From assembly GCF_014805625.2 (NCBI RefSeq), contig NW_023998516.1:381057-445056 (forward strand): a stretch of 64,000 nucleotides of DNA, given 5' to 3'. Shown in pieces: positions 33,848 through 43,275 of the stretch (within the stretch, counting starts at the first letter, position 1; every line of letters begins with the position of its first letter). Source of the DNA: Glossina fuscipes (lineage: Eukaryota > Arthropoda > Insecta > Diptera > Glossinidae). A model generated the notes under the pieces. The model made no database searches. It was not told the DNA's origin and was given only the letters and a program-made list of their open reading frames with translations. The position numbers and the translations under genes are program-made.

Positions 33848-35767
33848 CATGTATGCTGTGTGATTTCTTAAGGAGGAATTCTTATGATTATAAAAAAAAA
33901 AGGGCAAAGTATATTATTACATTCTTGTATATGTGTGTGCATATATGCTTACGCATGTAAGTATATACCGCAAGTCCTATAAGTAACTGCGAAGTGTGTA
34001 CAGAAACTAGTTCAAAGTTTTTCACAAGTGAAATTCGTTGCTGTTTTGTATGTAACTCAAAAAAAATTTATTTTTTGTTCCTTTTTATGATTTTATACAG
34101 GTTTAGAACAACTTTCCTTTGCAGGTATTAATGTCGGGCATACGCCGTCATATATGTTATGGAAGCATTTGATGACTGTTAGACAAACAACTAGAAATGT
34201 AAGTTACAAAGAATAACGTTAAAACGTATGAGTGAAATACAATGAAAATTATTTTAATTAAAGTTACAGGAAAAAACAATAAATTTAACGTGAGTTTCAC
34301 TTAAATTCCCTTTTTTTACAATTAATGCAGAGTAATAGATAGTAATTTACTTTAACAACAACAGCTACCTGAAAACCCGTATGGTCACGCAAATGATTAA
34401 GTAATAGAATGCTAGAGTGGGGAATAACATCAAGTTCAAATTGCTAAGGTATTTAATATATTTTTCTTGTCCTTTTCTATGACCAATCACTGAGTGGAAG
34501 TGCCTTATCCGTGTAACTCGGTGGCGATTAGAAAGAAGAGAGGGAAGAGATAAAAAATAGGGAGATGGTGGCCGCAGACCAATGGGTACTTAATATTTAG
34601 CAATTCGAAAAGTTACCTTTTCAAACTTAAGTATAATAATACGAACTTGGTGATATGAGTCCAGGGGTCGATTTACAGTTCACGCTACCAAGATACCGTA
34701 CGATACCAAGGGCAATAACTATATGATCATCTTTTAGATTGATGATGCTCGATTGCTTTCGTATCCAGTTGGGCTTCTCGTTCGTTGCATTTACAACGGA
34801 TTTTTGAGTTAATAGCGCTGTATGTACAGACGTCCCTCGCATAACACTGTATTTGTTAAGCATGGTTTCCATATGACGCGGTACACAATTTACGACAATT
34901 ATAACACGATTTCAAAAACCATAAATTATTAGTAAAGACATGTAGCCTTTAGAAACATTATCACGTATATCTGTAATTGTATCTTAATTCATAACATCAC
35001 CTGTGTCTTGATGAACCAGGACAATTTTACAATTCTTACATTGATTTGTTTTCGTATTTACTCGACTATCGACTGTTCATTTATTAGGAAGACTAATTGG
35101 CATTAAACCTCATAAGATTGCCGTGACCGAACCAGAAGTTTTAAAAAAGCTGAAGCATTTCGCAAATATATTTCTACTTCCATGATGTTCCACGAGTAAA
35201 GATACAAATATGAACGAATTATATTCCATTGAATGTGTTTACATAAGCTTGTAGGTCTCTTCCCACACCTGTTGTCTGATCATACTCTTGCGATATGACT
35301 TGAAACATTTGAAAAATTTGCCCTTCGCTGCCTATCTGCCTCTCCGCAGTTCTACACAGAATTGAAGCGACACAAAGTAACGAACGCATTTATTCATTCT
35401 CTTTGAAACAAACAGTAAAGGGTTGATTTCAAAATTGGATAAAACTTCTTTCTTATGTTCTTGTATACGCTCGTGTATTAATGCCAATACAAAAAGTTCG
35501 TATGTCAAATATGCTTGAAAATGATTTATTCAAAAATTATTATATGAAAAATATTTAGAAAATGAATGTTATTTATACGCATATTTAAATAAAACGTATG
35601 AGTGGAAATATCAAAAAAGTTTTTCCCTTATATAATAAACCGACTCAGTATAGTACTTTCAAATGCGTCCAATTATATTTTGTGGTTGAAAAACTGTAAA
35701 CAAAAAATTTTTTGAATGTTTATTCAAACTTGAATTTTTAATAGTTTTGTGTTTGTTTACTTCTGTT

Positions 35768-35772
<5 letters not shown>

Positions 35773-35796
<24 letters not shown>
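35773..35796. repeat. (AT)12 microsatellite
   Basis: Uninterrupted AT dinucleotides. Confidence 0.9.
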
Positions 35797-35799
<3 letters not shown>

Positions 35800-35891
35800 T
35801 TTTTCTGAGCGTATACCCAAATACCGTATATTTTTTGATTTAGAAGTTATTCAGTCCCAGTAGAGCGAAAGAGAAAATTACAGGAGAATTG

Positions 35892-35905
35892 TAGAACAGA
35901 TTTTA
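35892..35905. repeat. TSD, left copy, of SINE C
   Basis: tagaacagatttta, exactly repeated at 36092-36105. Confidence 0.95.
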
Positions 35906-36091
35906 GTATTATTATTATTATTATTACTATTATTATAAATTTAGCCAGAGAATAAATTCTAGGGCTAAATTCTTACAGCACTAGCATCTAAGGTTTCCGA
36001 CTTTATTAAAAATTCTACCACACTTGAGATTTGAGCGCATGACCACTGAGTTGCTGGTCGAGACTCTTGCCTACTCGGCCAATCAGGCGGA
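35906..36091 (-). mobile_element. tRNA-derived SINE, copy C (best preserved)
   Basis: A 186-bp element between perfect 14-bp TSDs. On the minus strand it begins tccgcctgattggccgag. The polymerase III A box is tggccgagtagg (36070-36081) and a B-box-like gcgctcaaatctc lies at 36026-36038. A 3' region follows with gatgctagtgctgtaagaa, then a hairpin, then a (TAA)n tail at 35906-35937. The hairpin lies at 35940-35969: outer arms TTTAGCC and GGCTAAA, inner arms AGAAT and ATTCT. The part after the tRNA-like head resembles the 3' end of the I-clade LINE (6020-6117), suggesting mobilisation by that LINE's enzyme. It encodes no protein. The parental tRNA is not certain; the head is closest in style to serine/leucine- or threonine-type tRNAs. 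Confidence 0.88.
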
Positions 36092-36105
36092 TAGAACAGA
36101 TTTTA
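36092..36105. repeat. TSD, right copy, of SINE C
   Basis: tagaacagatttta, identical to 35892-35905. Confidence 0.95.
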
Positions 36106-36441
36106 TTACATCGACAAGCTTGACATTTTATTTGAACTGAAATTCGAGTTTTGTTTTTTTTTTCGCAGTAATTAAGTATAAAATTATTGCCACAAAGCAA
36201 TCCAGATAGAACAGCTTACACTAGACATAGTTAACCCATGTAGATAAACAACTTTTCATCATCATCCTTATATTATTCCATTGTACGGCTGGGAAAAGAA
36301 GAAAACAGAAGGTAGCTCTCGTTTATCTACGTCGTTCAGCTAATATTAATAAAACATGACAAATCAATAAACAAATAGGAAGGTCATGGCTCTCACGCGT
36401 TTAATCTTTCATAAACACCTATTGAAAACAATATAATAATA
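36106..36441. other. Intergenic, nothing recognised
   Basis: Unique-looking AT-rich sequence between the SINE and the family-1 repeat. Confidence 0.5.
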
Positions 36442-36580
36442 AAATTAAGAAGTAGGAAATTATATGCGGTCGTGAAGAATCTTCGACACCCATTACCGTG
36501 ATCCTACACAAGACTCGAACAAAAAGGAAAAGAACAAAATTTGTATACTCTGTTATATGGGGTGGGCGCAGCTAATATTT
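36442..36580 (-). repeat. Family-1 dispersed repeat, terminal fragment
   Basis: The plus-strand words gaaattatatgcggtcgtga and gacacccattaccg, then gaaaagaacaaaattt, match the end of the copy at 31066-31200 in the same orientation. Confidence 0.55.
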
Positions 36581-36599
36581 TCCATTTTCAGAATAAAAG

Positions 36600-36709
36600 T
36601 GGAAATCGATGTGTTATTCATCACCGATGGATGAGAGGTATATTAATTTTATCAAAACGTTTGCAACTCCCAGAAGGAAGGTTCGGAGATGCCATAAAGT
36701 ATGTATATA
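36600..36709 (+). repeat. Family-1 dispersed repeat, left part interrupted by the LTR element
   Basis: Has catcaccgatggatgagagg, tatattaattttatcaaaac, then gcaactcccagaaggaagg and cataaagtatgtatata. It is cut at 36709 by the 5' LTR. The repeat resumes at 42587 beyond the 3' LTR, with part of its interior missing. Confidence 0.7.
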
Positions 36710-37133
36710 AGTCAAGGAAAATTTTGTCTGGTTTTCGTTTTCTGGTCGCACGCTAATCAAATTATTGATTCGTCGACTTGTCCGCAAAAATACTCTCTTT
36801 CAATTTTGTCTACAAATACCATCAGCTTAACATTACCTTTTCCCGTAATAAATATTATCTCCTTCTTGTATGAATTCGATAACTATTGTTATTGTCGCGA
36901 TGTCGGGACAATGTGCTTAGACAGCGCTTTCCTTGGGAAACAACGTCTTCATGCCAAAATTCCTGGCAATTACAACCATTACTTGAATCTGTTAAAAACA
37001 CTATTTTTCACGGGACACTAAGTCTAATTAATAAGCATTTTTTGTAATAGAATAGTCGTTCACTTTCGAGCAAAATTTATAATTAATAAAACGGAGTCAA
37101 ATAATCAAACAATAAATATTCATTTTATTTAAT
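36710..37133 (+). repeat. 5' LTR
   Basis: About 424 bp, beginning agtcaaggaaaatttt (agttaacgaaaatttt in the 3' LTR) and ending directly before the tggcgct primer-binding site. The sections gattcgtcgactt and aactattgttattgtcgcga are shared with 42447-42578. Possible polyadenylation hexamers aataaa lie at 36847 and 37111. The 5' edge was chosen from the 3' copy, where a polypurine tract precedes agtt. Confidence 0.8.
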
Positions 37134-37151
37134 TGGCGCTCAACGCAAAAC
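37134..37151 (+). other. Primer-binding site
   Basis: tggcgctcaacgcaaaac lies immediately after the LTR and resembles the tggcgcccaacg-type site of gypsy-group elements, which is complementary to a tRNA 3' end (lysine type by resemblance). Confidence 0.65.
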
Positions 37152-37249
37152 GCAAGAAGGACAAAAGAAAATTCACCCAGAAAAAAATCCCTAAACAGGA
37201 CACAAATAAAATTAAAAATCCATTTAAATAGCTAAAAAAGAAAAGAATG

Positions 37250-37495
37250 ACTCAAGTAGTGAAAATTTAAACCACTGGAAAACACAGAAGCATTGAATAT
37301 TCGAAACACCGAAAAACACTGACCAAGTGAAAATTTGAAAATCACCAAAGTAGTGAAAATTTGAAAAAGCAACAAAGTAGTAAAAAATTAGAAAACATGA
37401 AACAGAGGTGGTGAAAAAATAAAATCCACTAATGTAGCTAAAACAAAAATCTTAAGGTAATAGAAATTAAAATTCACTTAAGTAGATAAAAAAAA
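37250..37495 (+). repeat. Degenerate tandem repeats in the element's leader
   Basis: About eight imperfect units of around 25-30 bp built on aagtagtgaaaatttgaaaa, best seen at 37254, 37324, 37348 and 37376 and fading to the right. They lie in the untranslated leader between primer-binding site and gag, where some Drosophila relatives (gypsy, idefix) carry repeat-based insulators. Whether these units bind any protein is unknown. Confidence 0.65.
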
Positions 37496-37969
37496 AAAAC
37501 AAAGAAAGAAACAAATAAAAATAATGAAAGAAAAATAAATAAGTTAAAATTGGCTAAATTAAAAGTGGAAAATATCATAAAGTAACACAAAATAAGAATA
37601 AAGTAACAACATACTACGTGTCGTGAAATACTGCAACAACCTGCAATCTGCTAGTAACTTTAAACGGTTCCTGAAATTTAGAGACTATGCGAACGATCAA
37701 CATTTACTACAGTTGCATCTTTGCGTAAGAAATTATTTCATTTGTCAATCAAATTTTATTCAAATTTAGTTTAGTTAACCAAAGAATAATACAATATACA
37801 ATAAGGTCTAGAGTTACAGTTTAATGTTTAAATTTTTGCTCCTTATTCTGAAAATATTAATAAAAACAAAGAAAAATTAAAAGTAAAATTTTTCAATATT
37901 TTATAATAATTGCTGAGTAATTCTAACATTGTCTTTATCCACGTAACTACAATTTTAAAGGTGTTTACC

Positions 37970-38695
37970 GCATTTTAATAGAGGAGACCCCTCGCGCTCA
38001 GTAGGCATAAGAGAACCCGCAGACTCGTTACAAGCACTCCACTTGTGTCTGCAGTTGGACAAGCTAAATTACAGAGCTCAACACGCCTACACCCACAAAC
38101 CAATTAAGAATCAGCCGCCATCCCCTTCGAGAAACCAAAGACATCCACGCGCAAGACCTAACCATATGCAACCTTAATTTTACCTTCAGCTTGCGTTTAT
38201 GCCATTTGTAATACGGTATGCCTCCACATACGAACGCCAGCCAATACAAGGCTTCCAAAATTACTGCTCAATCCCTAACAGGCAATAACAGCAAACGGAT
38301 TTACCCAGGACACAAAACCAATTTAAGAATCATCACCCAATTACGCAACCACCAAGACCATTGGTCCCAAAGCCAGTACCGACGCCAGAACCAATGGAAG
38401 TAGATCATTTCATTCAATCACGCGGTGCTAATTACGTAAACCGACAATGACCAAATAACGCCATTGGTTACAGAAGGCCATTCGACCGTACGAGTCAAGG
38501 ATTTCAGAAACTCCAAAGCGACTTCCATATCGACAATCATGATAAAGAATTGAACACTTCCAGCGAAGTGATGACGTCCATCAACGATGGGGAGGGGACG
38601 TACAACTGCTTCAAGAATAATGAACAAATGAAATATAATCCCGACTACGCCCCAGACGACGATTGTTGCGACGACATCAATGTTTTGGTTTAAAA
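37970..38695 (+). pseudogene. gag: gag-like C-terminal part, broken
   Basis: Fragments in more than one frame include a stretch with SLQALHLCLQLDKLN, followed by a Pro/Gln/Asn-rich segment. PKPVPTPEPMEVDHFIQSRG lies near 38372-38430, ending NYVNRQ and then a stop. Downstream is DFHIDNHDKELNTSSE. Such a low-complexity Gag C-terminus with a P-M-E-V-D motif is typical of gypsy-group elements, where Gag forms the particle around the RNA. The N-terminal half is not recognisable, and the region 37500-37970 is AT-rich with stops. Assignment is by position and motif style. Confidence 0.6.
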
Positions 38696-38699
38696 TCAT

Positions 38700-38885
38700 C
38701 GTCTTTGCGCTACTTTATAACAAAGACGAAGACAGCAAACATCTTGCTAATGTTAGTGGAAACAGGATCAAACAAAAACTATATGCAATCCTCCCTTAAA
38801 TCAAATCCAATATCCAACGATAAAACCTTTTACGCCAATTCTGCCGATGGGAAAATTCAAATTTCATTAATCTTTTCGGATTAAC
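38700..38885 (+). pseudogene. Retroviral-type aspartic protease remnant
   Basis: A short frame (38663-38884) reads LVETGSNKNYMQSSL, where gypsy-group proteases have a D-T-G-S active site; here Asp is Glu. Weak similarity follows (SADGKIQISLI). It normally cleaves the Gag-Pol polyprotein. The position between gag and RT fits. Too decayed for function. Confidence 0.6.
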
Positions 38886-39079
38886 CGATCTTAAAATCAA
38901 CTTTTTTTCGGCGGTCATCCTTACAGGCGAAAGCTGCATGACCATAGAAAAAAATATTCAAATACAATTAAAACGCAAATATCGCGCTGTAAATAACATG
39001 TTAATCAGGATTAGCCATGTGGATACGGAGCAAAAGCGAAACATAAAAAATCGAGTGGAGGAGTTTTCATAATTATTTG

Positions 39080-39900
39080 CCGTACCAAATGAGAGTCTCA
39101 CCTATATAACAACTGTAAAAGGAGAAATAAAGACAACAAGTGAAAATCCACTTTACTCAAGATGCCATCCATATCCCATGCACATCAAAGACAAGGTAAA
39201 AAGCCAGATCAAAGAATCACTGGACCAACATATTACAAGAACTTCGAAATCACCATAAAAGTCTCGAGTGTAGATAGTACCCAAAAAATGGCTGCTTCAA
39301 GAAGGAAGAAGTATAAAATTGATGTTGACTCCAGGAAACTAAATACCATTACGTTCCCAGGCCGATATCCCATATCGGAAATTAAGGAAGTTCCCTTACC
39401 ATTTAGGCAAAAATAAATATTTTACGGTGTGGGACTAAAAAGCAGATTCCACCCACTTCCCCTAAAAGAAAAGAACATTGAGAAAACAGCATTTTCAAAT
39501 AACAATAAAAATATGAATTTACGCGACTCCCACTTGGATTAAAAAACGAGCCATCGATTTTCCAGAGGACTCCAGGCGATACCCTGTGAGATTATATTGA
39601 AAAGTTTGTATAGACGACATAAACATTTTTGACAAAGACAAAGAAATAAGAAAACATAAGAAAAATATTATATACTCTTGAAACAGCCAATATAAAGGTG
39701 CTGCTCGATAAATGTGAATTTCTAAAAACGGAAGTAGAATTTTTAGTCTTCCTATCTACGGAAGGAATACGTTCCAACCCCCAAAAAGTGGAGGCAATCG
39801 AAAATTGCCAAAACCCAAAAATGGTAAAGAAGTTAAGGTCATTCCTAGGCATGTCAGGCTATTACCGTCGTTTTAACATGGATATGCTATACTAGCAAAT
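39080..39900 (+). pseudogene. pol: LTR-element reverse transcriptase remnant
   Basis: Recognisable motifs in changing frames: ENPLYSRCHPYPMHIKDKVK near 39150, a YKIDVDSRKLNTITFPGRYP box near 39310-39370 (canonical R-x-L/V-D-Y-R-x-L-N region), and traces of the LPFGL region near 39530. CIDDINIF follows near 39605, the Y-x-D-D box with both Asp kept and Tyr changed. Then come LLDKCEFLKTEVEFLVFLS (39700-39760) and LRSFLGMSGYYRRFN (39830-39880). Several insertions, deletions and stops separate these. The RNase H portion that should follow (39.9-40.3 kb) is barely recognisable. Confidence 0.8.
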
Positions 39901-40329
39901 CCCCTAACGGCTGTTGTAAGAGCGGGGGGAGAACGAATGTCCAAATCAATCCCCAACAAAGTATAAATAAAATTGGATGACAAAGCATTAGATAAAATAA
40001 ACAAAAAACATTAACGTCAGAAGGTGTCAACACACAATTCAACGTACAAATCCTCTAATAAATGCATTCAAGAATTAGCTCATCATAGAACCAAGCCAAA
40101 CCCACTCATATGAGTTCGAAGTCGTTTTTCCAACGTACCGTAGACACATAACGCAATCAGATTGGAGGAAATCCCGAAGAAATACCCAAGTCAGTCACAA
40201 ACTACTTAAATACAACTGATGACATACTGGGAAAAATATAAGAGTTGTATTCCACAAGGTTTCATAAGTACAAAACACTCTATACGAGAAACATGGTCAG
40301 GGACATTAGCGAACACTCAGAGCAGGAAG

Positions 40330-41260
40330 TGGAAATAACAAACGCACATAACAGAGCACACGGAACGGCAGAAGAGAATAAGGCCTAACTGCTTACTAGA
40401 TGATATTTCGCTCAAACGTCAGCGAAAGTAAAGGGAATAACAAAACTATGCAAAATTTGTAAAGAAAACAAATATGACCATCACCCTAACAATATCTCCA
40501 TACAAGAGACATTAATTCGACAGTGTCCAGGACAGATTGTGCACATCGCTATTCATATCACAGAAGTAAAGTCTATTCTGAGAGCGATAGATAAGTAAGC
40601 CAAACATGCACAGGCGCAAAAATAATGAAATCACGAGCTGCCGAGGATGTTAAACAACCTTTAAAAGAAATACTCATGAACTTCGGTATGACCGAAACTG
40701 TTGTTATGGATAACGAAAGATTATTCAACTCTAACGCAGTCGTATTCATGATGGAAAGTCACTTTAAAATTAAAATTTTCCGAATACTACCCTACGCAAA
40801 TTGAAAGATTTCACTCCACTTTATCCGAGATCATGCGATGCTTGAAATCAGAAAGAACACTGAAAGGATTACCGGAACTTCTGGACAAATCTATCTACGA
40901 ATACAATAACATTATTCATTCCACAACTGGAAGAAAACCTGTCGAAGCATTTTCCGGAAGGAAATTTTACAAGAATCCCGCCAAAGGAATAGAGGGTAGA
41001 ACCCAAATGATTGATGATCTCAGGAAGACACAATTATCCGACTTGGATTATCACAATCGCAATAAGAGCGAACAAAAGACTTATTACATGGACGAAAAGA
41101 TCTACAATAAACAGAATAAAAGGTTAGGCGCCAAACTGTCGAAAAATTACAAACAGGAAGTAGTGAAGGAAAATGTGCACACCACTGCTCTAACAGAAGA
41201 TGGAAAAGCCGTTCACAAAAGCAATATCCGCAATTACGTTGCAAATCTTATGTTTCTTTT
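40330..41260 (+). pseudogene. pol: LTR-element integrase remnant
   Basis: The HHCC finger is visible as HNRAHGTAEENKA, then CKICKENKYDHHPNN (40340-40490). The catalytic core has PGQIVHIAIHITEVKSIL near 40530, where the first catalytic Asp (I-D-I expected) is Ala; VVMDNERLFNS near 40705 with the second Asp; and QIERFHSTLSEIMRCLKSE near 40800 with the Glu. A C-terminal frame of 152 codons (40833-41291) then stays open, covering YNNIIHSTTGRKPVEAF and TYYMDEKIYNKQNKRLGAKL. Integrase inserts the cDNA into the genome. With Asp1 lost and stops before 40800 this copy cannot work. Confidence 0.85.
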
Positions 41261-41484
41261 CCTTTCAGTATTTTCCTTTCAGTGTTTGTAGCCTCCGACT
41301 CACCAAAATACTAGACTACATGAACTCGGATATCGTACCGATTGATCTAGGGTTTGCCGGGATACAATCAGGTATTGTGAATTTAATGCACGTCGTCGAC
41401 CTAGAACATTACGAGGCATTGGTGGACTATATGTATTCTGCCAATAAAACGTCAGTATTTTTCATACCTTCTATCAATTCTTAA
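41241..41484 (+). pseudogene. env: env-like open frame, N-terminal part
   Basis: Overlaps the end of the integrase frame. It opens with a hydrophobic segment (ILCFFSFQYFPFSVC) that could be a signal peptide. Then follow RLTKILDYMNSDIVPIDLGF and AGIQSGIVNLMHVVDLEHYE, the style seen at the start of errantivirus envelope glycoproteins (mature N-terminus after the signal). The frame ends at 41484. Env is the membrane-fusion protein of these elements. Identification rests on place (after pol, before the polypurine tract) and style only. A second, diverged copy of the KILDYMNS segment lies 470 bp downstream. Confidence 0.55.
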
Positions 41485-41979
41485 GCTACACAAAGCAGAC
41501 GAATTAACACTAAGAAGTAATGTGATTCTGAGATCTGTTAAAAGCTACTAATCACAACTCCCTCCTTTATATCATAAGTATTCAAAGAGCCATATAAACA
41601 ACCATATAAATAGCCATATAAAACCAGTGCAAACTAAAGACTTTGTTAATAAAATCAAGTATAACGAGTCATTAGAGTCTAACAAAAAAATATACAGCAT
41701 TAAAAATAAACGCAAATAGTTTATAAAATTGCAACAAATAAAAATGACGTTTATAGCCTCCAACTCACCAAAATCCTAGAGTACATGAACTCTTCTTCCG
41801 AGTGTCTTCCTAATTTCCTACATAGCAAACCTCTAATCTAATCTAATTGCATTGTAGTAAGATCACCGTACATCAGATACTAAGTGGTACCCTATTACCG
41901 CACCAATTCAATGGCACGGTTCTCGTAGGCCGAGAACCTTATAACTTAACCTGTACTTACCTTACTTATCAAAGTCTGC

Positions 41980-42340
41980 AATGAAACGGGAGAAGTTAAT
42001 GGCCACTCTTTCTCACTTTTTACAGCCCCTATCCGCGCTAGTACAACAAGGGGTTGAAAATCCACTTATTGAGGAAATTTTGACTTTGAAATTCATCAGA
42101 GAAATGCACTTGAACAACACCAAGCCAATTGCGCTTTTAAATATTGAAAGCCAATAGGGTGACATTATTTGCTACATATTAGCGCTTTCCACAATAAGCA
42201 TTATACTCTGAAAAGAAATTGAAAAAAAACCAAAAGATATTCCTAAGGATATTAACGTTGATATTCCCTTACCAATGGAAAGAATCATTTTGGACCGAAG
42301 CGACTTCCAAAGAAATCCTATAACCAGGATTTCCCAAATC
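41980..42340 (+). pseudogene. env: env-like C-terminal remnant
   Basis: A frame from 41981 reads LMATLSHFLQPLSALVQQGV and LIEEILTLKFIREMH. After a stop near 42156 comes a hydrophobic stretch (CYILALSTISIIL, near 42171-42210), then a charged tail (EIEKKPKDIPKDINVDIPLP). A transmembrane helix followed by a lysine-rich tail just before the polypurine tract fits the end of an envelope protein. Between 41485 and 41980 the sequence is too decayed to read, apart from the duplicated segment at 41758. Confidence 0.45.
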
Positions 42341-42381
42341 CTTTTCTTCTTTCTTCAACGATTAAGAATAGTGTTTCTTTT

Positions 42382-42392
42382 AAAGGAAGAAG
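42382..42392 (+). other. Polypurine tract
   Basis: aaaggaagaag directly before the 3' LTR start (agttaac), the expected plus-strand primer site. Confidence 0.75.
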
Positions 42393-42586
42393 AGTTAACG
42401 AAAATTTTATCTTCATTTCCTGTTCGCACGTTAATCACATTACTGATTCGTCGACTTGCCCACAAAATTACTCTATTGTAAGTTTGTCTACAAATATCAT
42501 AAGCTTAATATTACCATTCCCGGTAATAAATATTATCTTTTTCTTCTATGAACACGATAACTATTGTTATTGTCGCGACGTCGCGA
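42393..42586 (+). repeat. 3' LTR, truncated
   Basis: Matches the first 195-200 bp of the 5' LTR (agttaacgaaaatttt through gttattgtcgcgacgtcg). Similarity then stops and family-1 repeat sequence begins (gaaatcggttgaagaacacg), so about 230 bp of LTR are missing. Confidence 0.8.
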
Positions 42587-43275
42587 AATCGGTTGAAGAA
42601 CACGCCCACGGTACCACGTAAAATGAGAACACCTGTGTTTTCAAAAGGAATAAAAAGTTATTTTTTTGCTCATTACTCATGAGCTAAAGCAGCTAAATGT
42701 ACGAAAATTTGAACGTATGGGCGATGCTGCCGTAGCTGTACAGAAACGAAAAAAATTGACCGGGACTGCCTAATATTATAATGTATGGAAATTTGAATTT
42801 GTTTCTGCAACACGTTTATAACGCTCAGAAAGAAGTTCCAAAATCCACATCAAGTATATAAATTCTTTGGCAGTTTCAAATTTGCAATGCATCTAAGCAC
42901 CCGTCCGCCTGTCCGGTTGTCTGTCTATTCATTTGTATATCTGCATATCTGCGCAACTGTGTGGTATCTGTGGTAAATATTTTCCTGTTCGCAAAAATGA
43001 AGATATCGTCTGGAAATTTGGAAAAGAATTTGCAAGTGATCCAAACCGAACAAAAGACACGCTTACAACGTTCATATGCCCATACAACAAAGACTGTGAA
43101 TATCTTAGCTTTCCATGTCGTTGGCTTCTTACTCATAAATTTCGAACTTTTATTCTGAAAATAGAAAGAATCAGCCACACGCATTCAATATCACAGAGTG
43201 TGACACTTTAGTTATTTTTCTTTTTTTTTAAATCTTTTTTAAGCCCACGTGTGGTGGGTGTGAAAGATTTGGTCA
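42587..43275 (+). repeat. Family-1 dispersed repeat, right part beyond the LTR element
   Basis: Resumes at aagaacacgcccacggtacc, then ttttttgctcattactcatg. A second module starts near 42800 (gcaacacgtttataacgctc) with a cacccgtccgcctgtccggt stretch at 42898. It ends in gtggtgggtgtgaaagattt and aattgtcttacttg near 43300. Together with 36600-36709 it makes one interrupted repeat. Confidence 0.75.

Larger units (their letters stand above)
32791..35891. other. Intergenic, no gene recognised
   Basis: Holds a (TA)11 microsatellite at 33826-33847, an (AT)12 microsatellite at 35773-35796 and A/T runs. An 81-codon minus-strand frame at 34627-34872 has no recognisable domain. Confidence 0.5.
36710..42586 (+). 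mobile_element. Decayed gypsy-group (errantivirus-like) LTR retrotransposon
   Basis: An LTR element of about 5.88 kb with the order 5' LTR, primer-binding site, leader, gag, protease, RT, integrase, env-like region, polypurine tract, 3' LTR. The order and motifs fit the gypsy/17.6/297 group of insect endogenous elements. The paired parts of the LTRs are about 84% identical by hand alignment. Every gene has several stops, frameshifts or deletions, and key catalytic residues are replaced, so it is an old, non-functional insertion. It sits inside a family-1 repeat. Its right end lost the last roughly 230 bp of the 3' LTR together with flanking repeat sequence. Confidence 0.85.
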
